A DNA stretch of 57,643 bases from Paractinoplanes aksuensis (GCF_024137025.1 NZ_JAMYJR010000036.1:1-57643); one strand, 5' to 3'; shown: positions 1 to 9,112, numbered from the stretch's first letter. Numbers and translations: made by a program. Notes: a model not told the origin generated them from the letters alone.

Positions 1-78
1 CGCCGCCCGCCGCCCGCCGCCCGCCGCCCGCCGCCCGCCGCCCGCCGCCCGCCGCCCGCGGTCTGCGGTCTGCGGTCT
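1..78. repeat. Heptamer tandem arrays at window start
   Basis: Positions 1-57 are an uninterrupted run of the 7-bp unit CGCCGCC (about eight copies, truncated by the window edge). Three copies of a second heptamer, GCGGTCT, follow at 58-78. No gene-like reading frame continues across them. They are the first of several unrelated short-period arrays in the parS-bearing region. Confidence 0.9.
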
Positions 79-195
79 GTCACACTGCTGGCCAACAAGT
101 CCCCCGGTCCGTCATTCCGTCGGCCGCCATCCCGCCGCCGCGGCTACCAACTCTGTTGGCCACCACCCGCGGCGACCTTGCGGCCTTCCCAGCCC

Positions 196-323
196 GCTGC
201 CCGGTTGGTCCGCTGCCCGGTTGGTCCGCTGCCCGATTGGTCCCTTGCCCGGTTGGTCCGCTGCCCGGTTGGTTCGTCGCGCGGGCCGTCCGTCGCTCGT
301 TTGGTCCATCGCTCGGTTGGTCG
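196..323. repeat. 16-bp tandem array, 8 copies
   Basis: Eight consecutive 16-bp units start at 196, 212, 228, 244, 260, 276, 292 and 308. The consensus is GCTGCCCGGTTGGTCC. The first five are nearly identical and the last three have drifted. The period is not a multiple of three, so the array would break any long repeat protein and is unlikely to be coding. Confidence 0.88.
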
Positions 324-537
324 TCACCCTGTCGGCCCGTCGCGCGGTCGGCACGCCGCTCTGCCGGCCCATTACCCTGCCTGCCCGCGACCGATGGCCA
401 TCTCTGCCGGCCTGGTCGCGCTCCCTTCTTTTTACCGGGCCTACCCCGTCTCGGCCCTTGAGTGCTGGCACAGGAGAGCCGGTAGTCCCGGTGCGAGGCC
501 CGCTCGCGCACGTTGATCGGTGCTGGGTTGTAGGTCG

Positions 538-551
538 GTTTCACGTGAAAC
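538..551. promoter_or_regulatory. parS: parS site (ParB binding)
   Basis: A perfect 14-bp palindrome GTTTCACGTGAAAC, the conserved core of the bacterial parS site bound by ParB. It is the first of seven such sites in 1-6411. Confidence 0.93.
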
Positions 552-966
552 GGCTAGTCACCATCGCTGATGGAGATCGCGGCAAGGTCGTGGCATTGCT
601 TCACTTGGTTCGGGAAGTCGTGCCAGGCACCGGCAGCAGAAACTCGGCTAGACAATCTGGTCTTGTGCAAAGGGGCCGCCAACATTGTCGGCGCGTTTGC
701 CGTGCTCGATCAAAATCGCCGATTCAGCTCGTACTGTGTGACAGCCCCGAGGCTTCTTCGGGCCTCTGAGGAGGGAACGCCTTTCCGTGGATGCTCGCGT
801 GGGCAAAGGCCACGCATGGGTCCCTGTTCGTCGGTGGCGGCCATGTTCGGCGCCCAGTTCGCCGTAGGACTAGCCGAGCCGCCGGGGGCCTTCGAACCCT
901 GCGCACAGAGTTGGTCAGCAACGCGACCGAGTGGTGAGCGAAGCTTTATCAATTTGCAGGACAGGT

Positions 967-1067
967 TCTCGTTCCTCGCTCCCCGTGCCTCGCTCCCCGC
1001 CTCTCGCTCCTCGCTCCCCGCCTCTCGCTCCCCGCCTCTCGCTCCCCGCTCCCGCTCCCCGCCCCTC
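967..1067. repeat. C/T-rich 14-bp-type repeat abutting parS
   Basis: A run of imperfect units built on CTCGCTCCCCGCCT stretches over about 100 bp. It ends directly at the parS site that begins at 1068. The strand is strongly pyrimidine-rich. No coding capacity is evident. Confidence 0.8.
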
Positions 1068-1081
1068 GTTTCACGTGAAAC
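1068..1081. promoter_or_regulatory. parS: parS site (ParB binding)
   Basis: A perfect GTTTCACGTGAAAC palindrome. It directly follows the pyrimidine-rich repeat array with no intervening base. Confidence 0.93.
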
Positions 1082-1600
1082 AAGAGCGTGGAACGAGCAG
1101 AACCCTGGCCGATCTTGAAACACTTAAGCAATGGTTCAGCGCTGCTACCTCCGCCGCCTCCTCCACTCCCCCGGCGGCAGCGAGCCTGTCAGCAGACAAA
1201 TGAGGAGGCCGACGGCCCCACACGGACGGTAGATCCAGCCATAGGCGGTCGAGGCTGGCCTTCGCTCTTCTATGCCAAGCAAAGGGTGACAACCGTCTTG
1301 GCGGCGTAACGACTCCTTCATTACCGCCACCCCAGCGATCTTTCCCGCTGAAGAGTGCTGGTGCGACGCGTGGTAGGCGTTACCACGCCGGCCCTCGAAG
1401 TCGGATCGGCGAACGCGGCTCGGTCAGGAAGCCAGTAAGGCCAGGCGGTCCTGCGCGATCTGATTCGCCCGCCGGCTGGAGCCGCTCGGCGCTGCCGGTC
1501 CGGGATGGTGAGCGGAGTTCGGTTGAGGGCCTGCTGATGCTTCGGTGCTACAGACCATGTTCGCTCAGCGTGGAAGCCCGACTCCAATGGCTCCGCTTAC

Positions 1601-1614
1601 GTTCCACGTGAAAC
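1601..1614. promoter_or_regulatory. parS: Near-consensus parS site
   Basis: GTTCCACGTGAAAC differs from the parS consensus only at the fourth base (T to C). The central CACGTG and the right arm are intact. ParB generally tolerates a single mismatch, so this is probably a weaker site. Confidence 0.75.
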
Positions 1615-1883
1615 ATGTCCGATGTCGACCCAGCTGGGTTGCAGTCACCAGGCCTCAGACCGCTCAGCCGGCATCGAACGAGATCAGTTCTGGTGCAGCC
1701 CGGACCAGACCTGATCCGTCCTCGGTCAGATCCTTGTCGTCAGAACGTATTGCGCGGCCTGGAAACCCAGAGCGCTCGGAGCGCGCTGCCGTACCTCTGC
1801 TTGCCGGACACCGGCCAGCCAACTGCTGGCTGCCGGCTAAGGTCCTACTGGCGATTCGACCCGCAAGATTCGATGTACTAGTC

Positions 1884-1897
1884 GTTTCACGTGAAAC
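1884..1897. promoter_or_regulatory. parS: parS site inside a 26-bp palindrome
   Basis: A perfect GTTTCACGTGAAAC. The dyad symmetry extends without mismatch to 1878-1903 (13-bp arms beginning CTAGTC), longer than at the other sites. It lies 23 bp before the GAGCCCG heptamer array. Confidence 0.94.
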
Positions 1898-1920
1898 GAC
1901 TAGCGAACTAGCATCCCCGG

Positions 1921-2078
1921 AGCCCGGAGCCCGGAGCCCGGAGCCCGGAGCCCGGAGCCCGGAGCCCGGAGCCCGGAGCCCGGAGCCCGGAGCCCGGAGC
2001 CCGGAGCCCGGAGCCCGGAGCCCGGAGCCCGGAGTCCGGAGCCCGGAGTCCGGAGTCCGGAGCCCGGAGCCCGGAGCC
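1921..2078. repeat. AGCCCGG heptamer array, 22 copies
   Basis: Twenty-two tandem copies of the 7-bp unit AGCCCGG and a partial unit. A few AGTCCGG variants lie near the right end. The array is bracketed by the parS site at 1884-1897 and the parS site at 2079-2092, and the last partial unit touches the latter. Both strands read as low-complexity peptide, so a coding role is unlikely. Confidence 0.93.
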
Positions 2079-2092
2079 GTTTCACGTGAAAC
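2079..2092. promoter_or_regulatory. parS: parS site (ParB binding)
   Basis: A perfect GTTTCACGTGAAAC immediately downstream of the heptamer array. It is followed by about 4 kb without another site. Confidence 0.93.
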
Positions 2093-3164
2093 GTGTGCGA
2101 AAGGCGAAGCCCGCGGGCATGGTCATCGGGTGCTCGCAGGCTCGTCCGTCATGTGCACAGCGTGAGAGCGATGTCATCCGGCCTGAGGCGCGGCCAGATG
2201 GGCGCACTTCAGGACAGCGTCGTGGATCTTGCGAAGAATTTCAAACCCGAGCTGAAGCTGGACCACGACTTGCACGTCTGGTCGAGGAGTCGCACTGAAT
2301 CAGCTCCTGCTGCCGGGCGGTTGTGGCTCTTCCCCGTCAGTTGCCAAAGCCGAAGCTCGAAGCCGAGTGACCGCCGAGCCTATCGGGATCGAGTCTCGGG
2401 CCCGGCGTTGCGGTGTCTTTGGTGCACGAGTCGTCCCGACGCTTGTACTTGGGCTGCGAATGCCATGAAGTACTCGCGTGCTTGATATCGCAGCGGCTGT
2501 GTTGGTCGCTCGGCTAAGCAAGGCTCGTCAAAGTGCCGGTTACGAAGCAGAGTGATGCAGCCCTGCTGCAGGCTGATTCCAAGCACATGCCAACGGCCGT
2601 TCCGCACTCGAGCGGACGGGCAGCGGACCAGAGTCAAAATCCAGCTGATTGCCGGCCGCCGGATCGGCTCGAACCTGACTAGCCAGGGACGCCCTCACCT
2701 GACCAGTCAGGGGTCTTTCCGAGTTCAAGGATTTGCGGGCTCTCGGCACTAGCGGGCGTAGCGACGATCAATCCGCGCGTAGCGCCTGCGTTCTTCCGCT
2801 CAACCCGTACCCGAGATCACCGTCCTGTCGGCAGATGTGGCCACCTGCCGACCGAGCTTGGCGGATTCCTCCCCGCGCCGTCACCACGATCCGACCCGAC
2901 TCGGTTGCGGAGTCTCGGATGCACAGTCAGAGCAGCGATAGAGAGGCCGCGCGGGTCATGGTCAATTCGTCAACACTCAACAGCACGGCGGTAAAAGGCC
3001 CAGCCGGTCGCTGCCCCCGACGAGGCACAGTTTGTGACGAGATTCTTGGTGGGGCGCAGGTGTGATGAGGCGAAAGAGACGGCCAGGCTCACCGACGTCG
3101 GGACAGGCAGGTCGAACCTTCGCCACTTGCACAGAGCGCGCCGCGGCGTTTCAGGAGCCCCGTG

Positions 3165-3465
3165 ATTGGGGCGCCTGCGCGTTGGGGTGCGCGCGTTGGA
3201 GGGGTGCGTGCGGGGTGGAGGGGTGCGTGCGCGTTGAAGAGATATTGCGTGCTGGAGGGTGGCCCGCATGTTGGCGGGGGTGGCCCGCATGTTGGCGGGG
3301 TACCTGCGCGTTGGCGGGGTGGCCGCGCGTTGGCAGGGTGGCCGCGCGTTGGCAGGGTGGCCGCGTTGAAAGATGCTTGCGCGTTGGAGGTGGCCACGCA
3401 TTGGAGATGTGGCTGCGCACCGGAGGGGTGCTTGCGTGTTAGCGGGGTGCCTACAAGGTGGAGGC
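3165..3465. repeat. Degenerate G-rich repeats of about 19 bp
   Basis: About 300 bp of imperfect units built on GGTGGCCGCGCGTTGGCAG and variants such as GGTGGCCCGCATGTTGGCGG. The clearest copies are near 3285-3360. The strand is very G-rich. Frames through it on either strand give repetitive peptides that drift in frame, which argues against a protein. Confidence 0.75.
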
Positions 3466-4056
3466 CAAACCTTGTCGGTGCGGACTGAGGTCAGGTGGAA
3501 GTCTTGGGGGACGGGCGACGTGTGTGATCGAGTCGGCCGCAGTCGGCTCGATGGTCGGGGTTGAGTAGAGGTCGCCCACGGGTCCGCGGTTGGTACTCCC
3601 CTGCTCTGAGCTCGCTCCGTCATCTGCCAGGAGGAACCGGTCTACTGTTCGACAACTCAGTGATCGGGTTACGGGTGACGAAGGGGTCCGCGTCAGAATC
3701 ACTGTGCGGCTCAAGTGGCATCACATGTGGCTTGAAGGCACGTTGTGATCTGCGTGGCTCATCGCGTAGTTGTGCTTGGTCTCGATGGTGGCGAAACGCT
3801 CGTCCCGCCGGTCGACTCTCACCAGACCTACTTGGAAGCCACAGCAGCGTCGCCTGCTGCTCGGCCAGCGGCGCGGCGATCGGCCCACCTTCCCGGCGCG
3901 TCTCCCGTCGACAGGCATCAACTGGGCCGACCAGCCTGGTGGGCTCGATTGGAGGGAGGCGCGGCTCTCCACGGGCGGAGTTGGTTCAGCCGCCTGGTGT
4001 CCGTACCCGTTGCGGCCAGCGGGCGGCTCGGCCTCGGGCGAGCCGCCCACCGTGCC

Positions 4057-4220
4057 GCCGCCGACGCCAACGCCGCCGACGCCAACGCCGCCGACGTCAA
4101 CGCCGCCGACGTCAACGCCGCCGACGTCAACGCCGCCGACGTCAACGCCGCCGACGTCAACGCCGCCGCCGCCAACGCCGCCGCCAACCCCAACCCCAAC
4201 CCCCAACCCCAACCCCAACG
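4057..4220. repeat. 15-bp GCCGCCGACGTCAAC array
   Basis: Seven 15-bp units, GCCGCCGACGYCAAC, run from 4057 to 4161. They degenerate into GCCGCC-type and then CCCAAC hexamer repeats up to about 4220. The unit length keeps frame, so plus-strand frames read Thr-Pro-rich or Ala-Asp-Val-Asn repeats. The flanking sequence shows no signal peptide, domain or convincing start, so I treat it as non-coding. Confidence 0.85.
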
Positions 4221-5518
4221 CCGACGCCGACGCCGCCGACGCAGCCAACCCCGACGCCGACGCTGCAGTCGGCGATCTCAAGCGCCACTGCCCAGCGGTC
4301 GGAGGGACACGAGAGTGGGCGGTCTGCTTACGGGCCCAAAGCGACCTTCCCGGAACAGGTATCCGACGATGGCGGCAACCCGGCGTGCGGATCGGCGATG
4401 TGTGCAGCGGCGCCGAGACCGACATCCGCTGCTACTGCGGGCATGAGCCTCGTCTGTTGCAACTGCCTGAGGCGGCTGGTGGTGTGCTGCCAGATCTGCT
4501 GCGAGGAAGCTAGCTCATCACGACTGCATCCCTTCGAAACGATCGCTGTCTCAAGCCGACCCGCTCGCCCTGGAGCCGGCGGGCCGCATTCGAGCTTCTC
4601 TGCGGGGGTGCTTGCGCGTCCTTGCTCGGCAATCGATGAGAAGTTGGATTTAGTGCCGTGGCTGGCCGTTGGGGCCACCCCCTTCTTGGGTGCCGCTCAT
4701 GCTTTGCAAGAGTTGGCTGCATCGGGCCTTACCGATGTGGGTCCGTGGATTGCGTTCGTGCTTGGGCGCGCTCCAGTTGGATCCTGATGCTCACGGCTAG
4801 CGGTGTGGAGCGCGGGATATTTATCCGTACCGCTGGTCGAATTTGGTCGGCCGGGCCGGCGCGCGTTGGTCGACGCGCTCGCATGAGGTGACCGGTGCTG
4901 GCGATGACCGTTGGCTCTGTCGGTCGCTGCGCGGCTGGACGCCGACGATGCCGACGTCGAACGCTCCCCGAGCTGATCTCAGTTGGACTGGCCGCTGACA
5001 AGCGAGAGGAGCGGAGGCTGCTCCGTAACCGCCCAGTCCTTTGCGCCCACGGTCGTGGAGACGGTTACGAATAGGGGGTCTGCGACGCCGATACGGGGCC
5101 CGATCTGGTCGGGCACGACCTGCCCTACCGCGACTCCATCGAGCAGGCCAGCGGTGGTGTGACGCGTGGTTGCGGTGCCGGCTGATCCCCCGAGGCCGTC
5201 ATCGTTGGGGAGACTAACCGTGCTCGGCCATCCACGCCTCCGCGTTCGAAGCGCGACAAGGGCTCTTGGCGAAGCGAGCAACGTGGGCATAGCTGTCGGG
5301 TGGCTGGCAGAAGCTGCCTAGCACCAGGCGGCTGGATGCAGGCCCGAGGGCCAGGACGGGGCTCGAGTCAGAACCAATGCGAGTGCTTGGACCAGTGTCG
5401 GAGCCGGGCTGAGTCGGAACCAGAACCGAGGCTTCCGAAGCTAAGGCTCGGGGCTGGTACTGGAGGCGGGTCTGGCCCTGGTACTGGGACGCGGGGGCAG
5501 GCCGGAACCGTAGACAGG

Positions 5519-5817
5519 GCCGAGCCGAACTAGAGGCCCAGGACGCCGCAGCCGGAACCCGCCGCAGCCGGCCGAGCAAGAGCCAGGGACAGGCCGAGCT
5601 GGCACTAGAGGCCCGCGGCGCCGGAGCCGGGACCCGCCGCGGCGGGCCGGGCAAAGGCTGAGAGTGGGCGAGCTGGAACTAGTGGCCCAAGGTGCCGAAG
5701 CTGGGACCCGCCGCGGCGGGCCGGGCAAGAGCCGGAGAAAGGGCCGAGCCGGCACTAGAGGCCCAAGGTGCCGCAGCCGGGACCCGCCGCGGCAGGCCCA
5801 GTAAAACCAGAGACAGG
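5519..5817. repeat. 75-bp tandem repeat, 4 copies
   Basis: Units begin at the motif GCCGAGCYGGMACTAGAGGC near 5519, 5593, 5667 and 5743, and the start of a fifth is near 5818. Spacings are 74, 74, 76 and 75 bp. Each unit carries a palindromic core. It is perfect as CCCGCCGCGGCGGG at 5633-5646 and 5707-5720, and imperfect in the outer copies. The hairpin-bearing units resemble a locally amplified REP-like element. Confidence 0.85.
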
Positions 5818-6149
5818 GCCGAGCCGGAGCTGGACGCAAGGGCTGGGCGGGCTGGGGACTGGAAGCAGGGCCAGGTGTGGGACCGGGGTGGAGGGGCCGA
5901 CGGTAGCGCCGGGTTCAGCGACGGCCCGGCGTCCGCCGGATTGGTTCGGCGCCAGGGCCGCCGCCGGCGCCCCATTCAGCGTTGTCGATGGGAGGTGGGG
6001 TTGATTTTGAGGGAGGGGTCTGGCCGTCCGAGTTTGGGTTGGGCTTGCGTTTGAGGGTGGGCCCAGCGGTTTGGTGTTGGTGTGAGGGGACGGCGGCGGG
6101 GAGTTATCCACAGGCTGTGTGTAACTGCTGTTGAGAACTTGGGGTGGCT

Positions 6150-6163
6150 GTTTCACGTGAAAC
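6150..6163. promoter_or_regulatory. parS: parS site within DnaA-box cluster
   Basis: A perfect GTTTCACGTGAAAC, 38 bp to the right of the first DnaA box. Confidence 0.93.
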
Positions 6164-6227
6164 GGCGTTGATGTGGTGTGTGGGGTGGGGTTCTGTATCC
6201 ACAGGGTGCGCAAGTCTGCGACGTGGT

Positions 6228-6241
6228 GTTTCACGTGAAAC
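6228..6241. promoter_or_regulatory. parS: parS site within DnaA-box cluster
   Basis: A perfect GTTTCACGTGAAAC, 9 bp before the DnaA box at 6251-6259 and 170 bp before the first gene of the window. Confidence 0.93.
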
Positions 6242-6398
6242 TGAGTGGGCTGTGGATAACTTCTGTGGATAACTTTTGGCGTGTGGGGGTGTTCGCGGAC
6301 GGTGACGATGATCTACGTCATCGGGCGGTGGTGGGGTGGGTTCTGAGGGTGGCTCAGTTACCGCGAAATTGACCCGGGACAGGGGGTCGGGGCTGGGC

Positions 6399-6404
6399 TA
6401 AGGT
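6399..6404 (+). promoter_or_regulatory. Candidate leaderless -10 box
   Basis: TAAGGT (TANNNT type) ends 7 bp before the GTG at 6412. This is the spacing expected when transcription starts at the start codon. A TTGACC at 6369-6374 is too far (24 bp) to be a standard -35 element, so the call is weak. Confidence 0.4.
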
Positions 6405-6411
6405 TCCCGTC

Positions 6412-7356
6412 GTGGCCGACAACATCCCCCCGCTGCCCGACTTCACGCGCTGGCCGTCGTTCCCGTTCGAGGGCGACATGAGGGTCAAACCGTTGGCTGC
6501 TCCCGTTGATGTCGAGCCGCCGCGTAGCGGTGAAGATGCGGCGGACTGCGTTGCCTGTAACACGCCCGACGAGGCGTACATCTGGATCAGCGAACGCTGG
6601 CGGGTGCGGGCGATGGACCGGCCTACGGGACTTCCTATGGTCCTCATTCTCGAGTGTCGATCGCACCTCGACATCGGGGACCTTCCGAACCTTCTGGCGG
6701 CTGAGTTGGGCGTCATGACTGTTCGGCTCGAGCGGGCGATTCGGTCGCTGGACGGTGTTGCTCGGGTTCACGTGAATCGTTGGGGTGACGGCTCGGCCCA
6801 TCTGCACATGTGGTTCCTCGCGCGACCGCAGGGTCGGCTGCAGCTGCGCGGCACTTTCCTGACGCTGTGGGACGACATCCTGCCTGCCATCCCCGAGCAA
6901 CAGTGGCGCGAAAACCTGGCCTTGGTTGCGGCCTGGCTCGCCGATTTCGGTGGCACCGCTCTGGCCGAGCCGCCGCACATCCAGTGGGAATCGCCCTCCA
7001 CCATCAACTACGCCAGCGACCGATCCGACGCGCACGTTGATGAGCCCATTGACTCCCCCGCGCATCCGCCGTTCGGCACCACCGAGCGGGAGACTGACGC
7101 TGCGCCTCCGACCGTGGATCGGGAAACGCACGGAGCGCGCCCGACCACTGATCGGCAGACTGACACCGACCGTCCAACGGTGGACGCTGCGACCTCGGCC
7201 CAAGAAGCCGCGTGGTCGGGTGGCGCCAGCGATATTTCAACCTCGTCGAACCGGACTGCCGATGACTTGGCCGGCGAGTCGATCCCGGCCCAACGGACTG
7301 GTGATTTGGCGTCGGGCAACCCGGCTACGCTGCCCTCTCACATCACCCACGCATAG
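6412..7356 (+). CDS. HIT-like conserved hypothetical protein
   Basis: A 314-residue cytoplasmic protein with a GTG start. Residues 20-200 form a folded domain with the motif SAHLHMWFLARP around residue 128. The two histidines (about H130 and H132) recall the HIT-superfamily H-x-H-x-H motif, with the third position replaced by Trp. If that assignment holds, it would bind nucleotides or act as a nucleotidyl hydrolase or transferase, but the substrate is unknown. The C-terminal 110 residues are Thr/Asp/Ala-rich and probably disordered. No Shine-Dalgarno is visible. A TAAGGT hexamer 7 bp before the GTG fits a leaderless transcript. The gene lies just past the parS/DnaA-box cluster and stands alone. 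I am sure it is coding and only moderately sure of the HIT relationship. Confidence 0.8.
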   Translation: MADNIPPLPDFTRWPSFPFEGDMRVKPLAAPVDVEPPRSGEDAADCVACNTPDEAYIWISERWRVRAMDRPTGLPMVLILECRSHLDIGDLPNLLAAELGVMTVRLERAIRSLDGVARVHVNRWGDGSAHLHMWFLARPQGRLQLRGTFLTLWDDILPAIPEQQWRENLALVAAWLADFGGTALAEPPHIQWESPSTINYASDRSDAHVDEPIDSPAHPPFGTTERETDAAPPTVDRETHGARPTTDRQTDTDRPTVDAATSAQEAAWSGGASDISTSSNRTADDLAGESIPAQRTGDLASGNPATLPSHITHA

Positions 7357-7643
7357 ATACCACTCGCGCATTCCTCGGTGGCGAACGAGCCATCCCTACG
7401 GCTGGCGGATCAGTCGGCGGCGGTGAGGCGGGCGGTCGTACTTACGCGGTCAACCATCCTTCTCGGCTTGGTCGGGCCAATAAGGGTTTTGGCCGCCGCT
7501 GCGATCGCCACGACTCGGGCCAGTGAGTCCGGTTCCCGGACAGCACATCGCCGTATGCCATGGGCGGTGGAAGGCTCTTACACCACGCGAGCGGACGTGA
7601 CCCCCTGGGCGCAGTCGTTCGTGCGACTCGCGAGTGTGGTTGA

Positions 7644-7862
7644 GCGAGCGCTGGCCGGCTCAACGTAGGCAACGTACCGGTCGCGTTGGCGCAACAGATG
7701 CGCGACCGCGCTGTCTTCGAGTGGTCGACCGACACGCTGCGGCTCAAACGCGCGCTACGTGGCTGGCTCGGCGCCGGCCTCGCCGCCCTGCTGCCGAGCA
7801 CGGGCGCCTCGGCCGCCGGCCGGGGTAAGTCGGTGCGAGCAGGCGCGCGGCGCGGCACGTAG
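7644..7862 (+). other. Possible gene remnant, 72 codons
   Basis: The 7357-7932 gap has no full gene. One frame from 7644 to the TAG at 7860-7862 reads like genuine protein (ALAQQMRDRAVFEW, then LKRALRGWLGAGLAALLP). It is amphipathic and then hydrophobic, but has no start codon with a ribosome-binding site, and its upstream frame is closed by a TGA at 7641. It may be the decayed tail of a lost gene or a short unannotated peptide. I do not recognise the family. Confidence 0.3.
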
Positions 7863-7932
7863 TCGCAGCAGTACGAGCGTGACTTGGTCGAGCGCGTAGA
7901 TCGGCGCCACCAGCAGTGACGAGCACTGCGCG

Positions 7933-9072
7933 ATGACGGTTACGAACCCGATCGAGAGTGTGGGCGCGCAGTCGGTGGTGGGCGCGGGTCGCGGGCGTCA
8001 GGATTTGGCGATGGAGTGGGGGCGTGTTGCCGACCGGTTCGGGCTGGGGGCGTTGACGGCTGAGCCGGTGCGGGTGGTGGGTGGGCTGTCCAATGAGCTG
8101 TGGCGGGTGGTGACTGCGGATGGGACGTTCGCGGTCAAGCGGATGGTGGTCAACGCCGAACAACCGCAGTTTGTGGGGAATGTCGAGGGTGCGTTCCGGG
8201 TGGAGAGCCACGCCTGGGCGGCGGGGATAGCGATGCCCGAGCCGATCGGGGAACCGGGGACCGGCCGTGCTTTGGTGCGCGTCGGGGGTGAGCTCTTTCG
8301 AGTCCATCACTGGGTGGAGGGCTGGGCGGCTACAGATGTGGCGGCCGCGCGGGGAGCGGAACTTCTGGCGGGTATCCATGAGGCCGGTGGTCCTCGGTGG
8401 GAGGTTGTCCCGGACATCCGATGGGACGGCTCGCGGTGGAGTCCGGAACTGGCCGAGCTGGGTGACCGGGTCGGGCGGGCGCCGGACCGGATGCTGATGG
8501 TGGACAGTCACCGAGACCTTGATCGGAAGAACGCGCTCGTTCGAGAGGACGGGCAGCTGCTCGCGCTCGACTGGGACGCCGCCGGGCCGATCGGGGCGAT
8601 CCATGAAGTGGTGGCGCTGGCCCTCGACTGGTCACGCCCGGACGAGAAAACGAGCGCAGCCGCAGACGCAGCCGCGGCCGAGCAAGCAAGCAAAGGAGCG
8701 GACGCAGCCTCGAGCAGGAGGACGGGCGAAAGCCCGAACGAGAAGCCGGGCGCGACTCAGCTCGGGAGGACGGGATCAGACCGGAGCGGCGACGACCGCG
8801 GGCCGGGATTGGGTGATCGGGACGAGTTCGTTGAGGCGATCACGGCCTATCGTCGGCGGACGGGCCTGGTCGTGCCGGCCGAGCCGTGGGTCTTCGGCGG
8901 CTGGGTTGCTGCGCTGGGCGGCTGGCTCGACTACAACGCCGACCACCGCGCCGGCCAAGCAATCGGCCGCGCCGAGGTCGAAACGACAAGACAGCGCCTA
9001 CATGCGCTCGCCGCCGACCTCGACGCGAGGGTGGAGGTGCTCGCGCTGATCAATCCGCGGAGCGAGCACTGA
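7933..9072 (+). CDS. APH-family phosphotransferase (kinase-like)
   Basis: A 379-residue protein of the aminoglycoside phosphotransferase/choline kinase fold. The N-lobe has the loop VGGLSNELWRV and the ATP-binding lysine in FAVKRM. The catalytic loop HRDLDRKN is at about residues 193-200 and the metal-binding segment LDWDAAGP about 20 residues on, so the active site looks intact. The substrate cannot be told from sequence; many relatives phosphorylate small hydroxylated metabolites rather than antibiotics. Residues 238-295 are an Ala/Ser/Gly-rich insertion absent from compact family members. The last codons lie in a 20-bp tandem repeat shared with the convergent downstream gene. An alternative start is Met-27 (MEWGRVADRFGLG). 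Confidence 0.85.
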   Translation: MTVTNPIESVGAQSVVGAGRGRQDLAMEWGRVADRFGLGALTAEPVRVVGGLSNELWRVVTADGTFAVKRMVVNAEQPQFVGNVEGAFRVESHAWAAGIAMPEPIGEPGTGRALVRVGGELFRVHHWVEGWAATDVAAARGAELLAGIHEAGGPRWEVVPDIRWDGSRWSPELAELGDRVGRAPDRMLMVDSHRDLDRKNALVREDGQLLALDWDAAGPIGAIHEVVALALDWSRPDEKTSAAADAAAAEQASKGADAASSRRTGESPNEKPGATQLGRTGSDRSGDDRGPGLGDRDEFVEAITAYRRRTGLVVPAEPWVFGGWVAALGGWLDYNADHRAGQAIGRAEVETTRQRLHALAADLDARVEVLALINPRSEH

Positions 9073-9112
9073 TCAATCCGCGGAGCGAACCGCTGATCAA
9101 TCCGCGGAGCGA
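9046..9112. repeat. Three 20-bp direct repeats at convergent gene ends
   Basis: CTGATCAATCCGCGGAGCGA occurs three times without mismatch, at 9046-9065, 9069-9088 and 9093-9112. The copies are spaced 23 and 24 bp. The stop codon of the upstream plus-strand gene (9070-9072) lies in copy two and that of the minus-strand gene (9097-9099) lies in copy three. The repeat therefore sets the C-termini of both proteins. Confidence 0.92.

Larger units (their letters stand above)
6104..6272. promoter_or_regulatory. DnaA-box cluster
   Basis: Three perfect TTATCCACA boxes lie at 6104-6112 (plus strand), 6251-6259 and 6264-6272 (both minus strand). A near match, GTATCCACA, is at 6195-6203. The last two boxes are 13 bp apart. 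Two perfect parS sites sit between the boxes. The canonical actinobacterial origin lies between dnaA and dnaN, which are not here. This is therefore more likely an auxiliary DnaA-binding locus than oriC itself. Confidence 0.7.
1..6411. other. Gene-poor parS and tandem-repeat region
   Basis: No reading frame in this 6.4 kb looks like a protein. All open frames are low-complexity products of the repeats or lack recognisable domains, ribosome-binding sites and stable codon usage. Listed separately are seven parS-type sites, short-period repeat arrays, a family of about 75-bp repeats, and a DnaA-box/parS cluster just before the first gene. Stretches between them (for example 2100-3150 and 4270-5500) show nothing I recognise. 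In related actinobacteria parB lies at this side of the cwlM-trx block, so this is probably the centromere-like flank of parAB. That is inference. Confidence 0.75.

Noticed and set aside
1545..2165. 206-codon frame through the AGCCCGG array
   Set aside because: Low-complexity product of the heptamer array that also spans two parS sites; no start signal.
3770..4513. 247-codon plus-strand frame with Pro-Thr repeats
   Set aside because: The repeat is produced by the 15-bp array. There is no signal peptide, domain or ribosome-binding site, and opposite-strand frames are equally long.
6104..6272. The chromosomal origin itself
   Set aside because: Few boxes, no dnaA or dnaN beside it, and no AT-rich unwinding element.
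1..6411. CRISPR array
   Set aside because: The arrays are contiguous tandem repeats without unique spacers, and no cas genes are present.
6765..6778. GGTTCACGTGAATC inside the HIT-like gene as another parS
   Set aside because: Two symmetric mismatches from the consensus and located within coding sequence; probably chance.
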